A stretch of 64,000 nucleotides of DNA, taken from positions 310,001 to 374,000 of the forward strand of contig NZ_JHQL01000002.1 of assembly GCF_000712975.1 (NCBI RefSeq). Reading direction: 5' to 3'. Positions 63,108-64,000 of this stretch are shown piece after piece (within the stretch, counting starts at the first letter, position 1; each line of letters opens with the position of its first letter). The notes beneath the pieces are model-generated. The model was not told where the DNA came from. It saw nothing but the letters and a program-made list of their open reading frames with translations, and ran no database searches. This stretch comes from Vreelandella neptunia (GTDB lineage Bacteria > Pseudomonadota > Gammaproteobacteria > Pseudomonadales > Halomonadaceae). Position numbers and translations under genes: made by a program.

Positions 63108-63439
63108 TGCTTACCTCCATCGAGCGCACCCATCACATCGCCACGGAAGCCGTAAATTTCGCGCTTACCGACGAAGGGAATTAGCGTGACCTCGCGGGTC
63201 TGGCCAGGCTCAAAGCGAATCGCGGTGCCCGCTGCCACGTCTAAGCGAAAGCCACGGGCTTTGCTACGATCAAACACCAGTGCGGGGTTGGCTTCAGCGA
63301 AGTGGTAGTGAGAGCCGATCTGAATGGGGCGGTCACCGGTATTGGCCACTTCGACGCTAATCCGCTCGCGACCCACGCATAGCTCAATATCACCGTCTTT
63401 TAACTGGTACTGTCCTGGAATCATTGGGCCGGAAATCAT
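63104..63439 (-). CDS. ureB: Urease beta subunit UreB
   Basis: This 111-residue protein contains P-G-x-Y near the start, [15 protein letters not shown] and [17 protein letters not shown], the standard beta-subunit motifs. It is a separate gene as in most bacteria and overlaps ureC by 4 bp. Confidence 0.97.
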   Translation of the reverse strand: MISGPMIPGQYQLKDGDIELCVGRERISVEVANTGDRPIQIGSHYHFAEANPALVFDRSKARGFRLDVAAGTAIRFEPGQTREVTLIPFVGKREIYGFRGDVMGALDGGKQ

Positions 63440-63462
63440 GGCAGCCTCCTGGTTGCTGACGA

Positions 63463-63765
63463 CTAGTTGATTGGCGTGTGAACGGTCACAAGCTTGGTGC
63501 CATCCGGAAAGGTGGCTTCTACCTGCACCTCATCCACCATTTCCGCCACGCCATCCATCACGTCGTCACGGCTAAGGATTTCACGGCCGTAGCTCATTAA
63601 ATCGGCGACACTTCTGCCGTCACGGGCACCTTCAATGATTTCAAAGCTGATCAGCGCGACGGCTTCGGGGTAGTTAAGCTTTAGGCCGCGCGCTTTGCGG
63701 CGTTCGGCAAGCTGGGCAGCAGAAAACAGCAGCAGCTTGTCTTTGTCTCGTGGGGTCAGTTCCAT
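63463..63765 (-). CDS. ureA: Urease gamma subunit UreA
   Basis: This 100-residue protein ([24 protein letters not shown], and [14 protein letters not shown]) is a typical gamma subunit. It lies 23 bp upstream of ureB and 27 bp after ureD. Confidence 0.97.
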   Translation of the reverse strand: MELTPRDKDKLLLFSAAQLAERRKARGLKLNYPEAVALISFEIIEGARDGRSVADLMSYGREILSRDDVMDGVAEMVDEVQVEATFPDGTKLVTVHTPIN

Positions 63766-63792
63766 AGCGTATGTCTCCAGCGGTGCATCAAA

Positions 63793-64000
63793 TTAGGTTA
63801 ACCAAATGCGCGGCGTGTGGGCGGCACGTGAGATCCAGCGCGGGCGTAATAAGTGCCAAGCCTGTTCACACAGCGCCCAAGCTTCATTCCGGGAGTTTCC
63901 TAGGTAACGTAATAACAGTACGCCCTGGCGAACGGTGACCGCCCAACGCGGGTTGTCCGGCAGCGCTTCGCGTAGTTCGTCAATTGCGGCACCGGCATCT
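63793..64000 (-). CDS. ureD: Urease accessory protein UreD, C-terminal part (runs off the window)
   Basis: I translated the last 69 residues by hand. They contain V-R-Q-G-V-L-L-L-R-Y-L-G, A-W-A-L-C-E-Q-A-W-H-L-L-R-P and, at the end, P-R-I-W-L-T, the usual UreD C-terminus. UreD is the scaffold of the activation complex. The 5' part lies beyond position 64000. Confidence 0.94.
   Translation of the reverse strand, partial: DAGAAIDELREALPDNPRWAVTVRQGVLLLRYLGNSRNEAWALCEQAWHLLRPRWISRAAHTPRIWLT

Noticed and set aside
1-64000. CRISPR arrays, rRNA genes, toxin-antitoxin pairs, conjugation or capsid genes
   Set aside because: Looked for and not seen in this window.

Overview
The window reads as a chromosomal segment of a halophilic or marine gammaproteobacterium, most likely Halomonas or a close relative. 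That placement is an inference from gene content: a BCCT-family osmolyte transporter, an NSS symporter, a TRAP transporter, a cyanide-insensitive bd oxidase, urease, many PAS/GGDEF/chemotaxis sensors, and a REP-like palindrome of a type I associate with Halomonas. No rRNA or CRISPR array was seen. One complete tRNA, Arg(CCG), is present.

Layout. 0-10 kb: start of an FAD monooxygenase and its divergent LuxR regulator; a cysteine-rich DUF6455-like gene behind a perfect FNR/Anr box; an NSS transporter; an aromatic amino acid block (TyrR/PhhR-type regulator, Lrp-type regulator, 4-hydroxyphenylpyruvate dioxygenase, small Rieske protein); an XpaC-like/TelA pair separated by a 13-bp tandem repeat. 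10-14 kb: BCCT transporter, then a graveyard holding a doubly deleted copy of the sulfurtransferase gene found intact at 40.4 kb and an IS3 fragment; then PCu(A)C and a small periplasmic protein. 14-26 kb: soluble PAS chemoreceptor, CioAB, ankyrin protein, hydrolase, a redox/sulfur set (peroxiredoxin, persulfide-dioxygenase-like MBL protein, disulfide reductase), Dps, and an AT-rich TDT/SLAC1 transporter. 26-33 kb: decayed IS30 and response regulator remnants, then a four-gene signalling operon (REC-PAS-GGDEF, PhnD-domain kinase, second kinase, CheY-like receiver).

33-40 kb is the most interesting block. A CsgG/HfaB-like outer-membrane lipoprotein gene is followed by two genes for exported, repeat-containing or curlin/HfaA-like proteins. 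They lie behind a near-consensus sigma-54 promoter with upstream TTGCAA inverted repeats. A sigma-54 response regulator, a convergent hybrid kinase with HPt domain, and a small periplasmic molybdopterin-oxidoreductase-fold protein follow. I read this as a self-regulated amyloid- or holdfast-anchor-like surface system. The link between regulator and promoter is inference.

40-45 kb: intact sulfurtransferase; a QseBC/PmrAB-type two-component operon with a 45-residue membrane protein and a YgiW-like OB-fold protein; an HNH nuclease pseudogene. 44.94-53.80 kb: an integrated element of about 8.8 kb flanked by 89-bp direct repeats that include the 3' part of tRNA-Arg(CCG) and its terminator. It carries a P4-type integrase, AlpA, a Toprim primase, a DUF3631 helicase and a chain of small unknown genes, and no recognisable capsid, tail or conjugation genes. 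54-64 kb: TRAP transporter operon, a Cache chemoreceptor, and the urease operon ureD(partial)-A-B-C-E-F-G on the minus strand.
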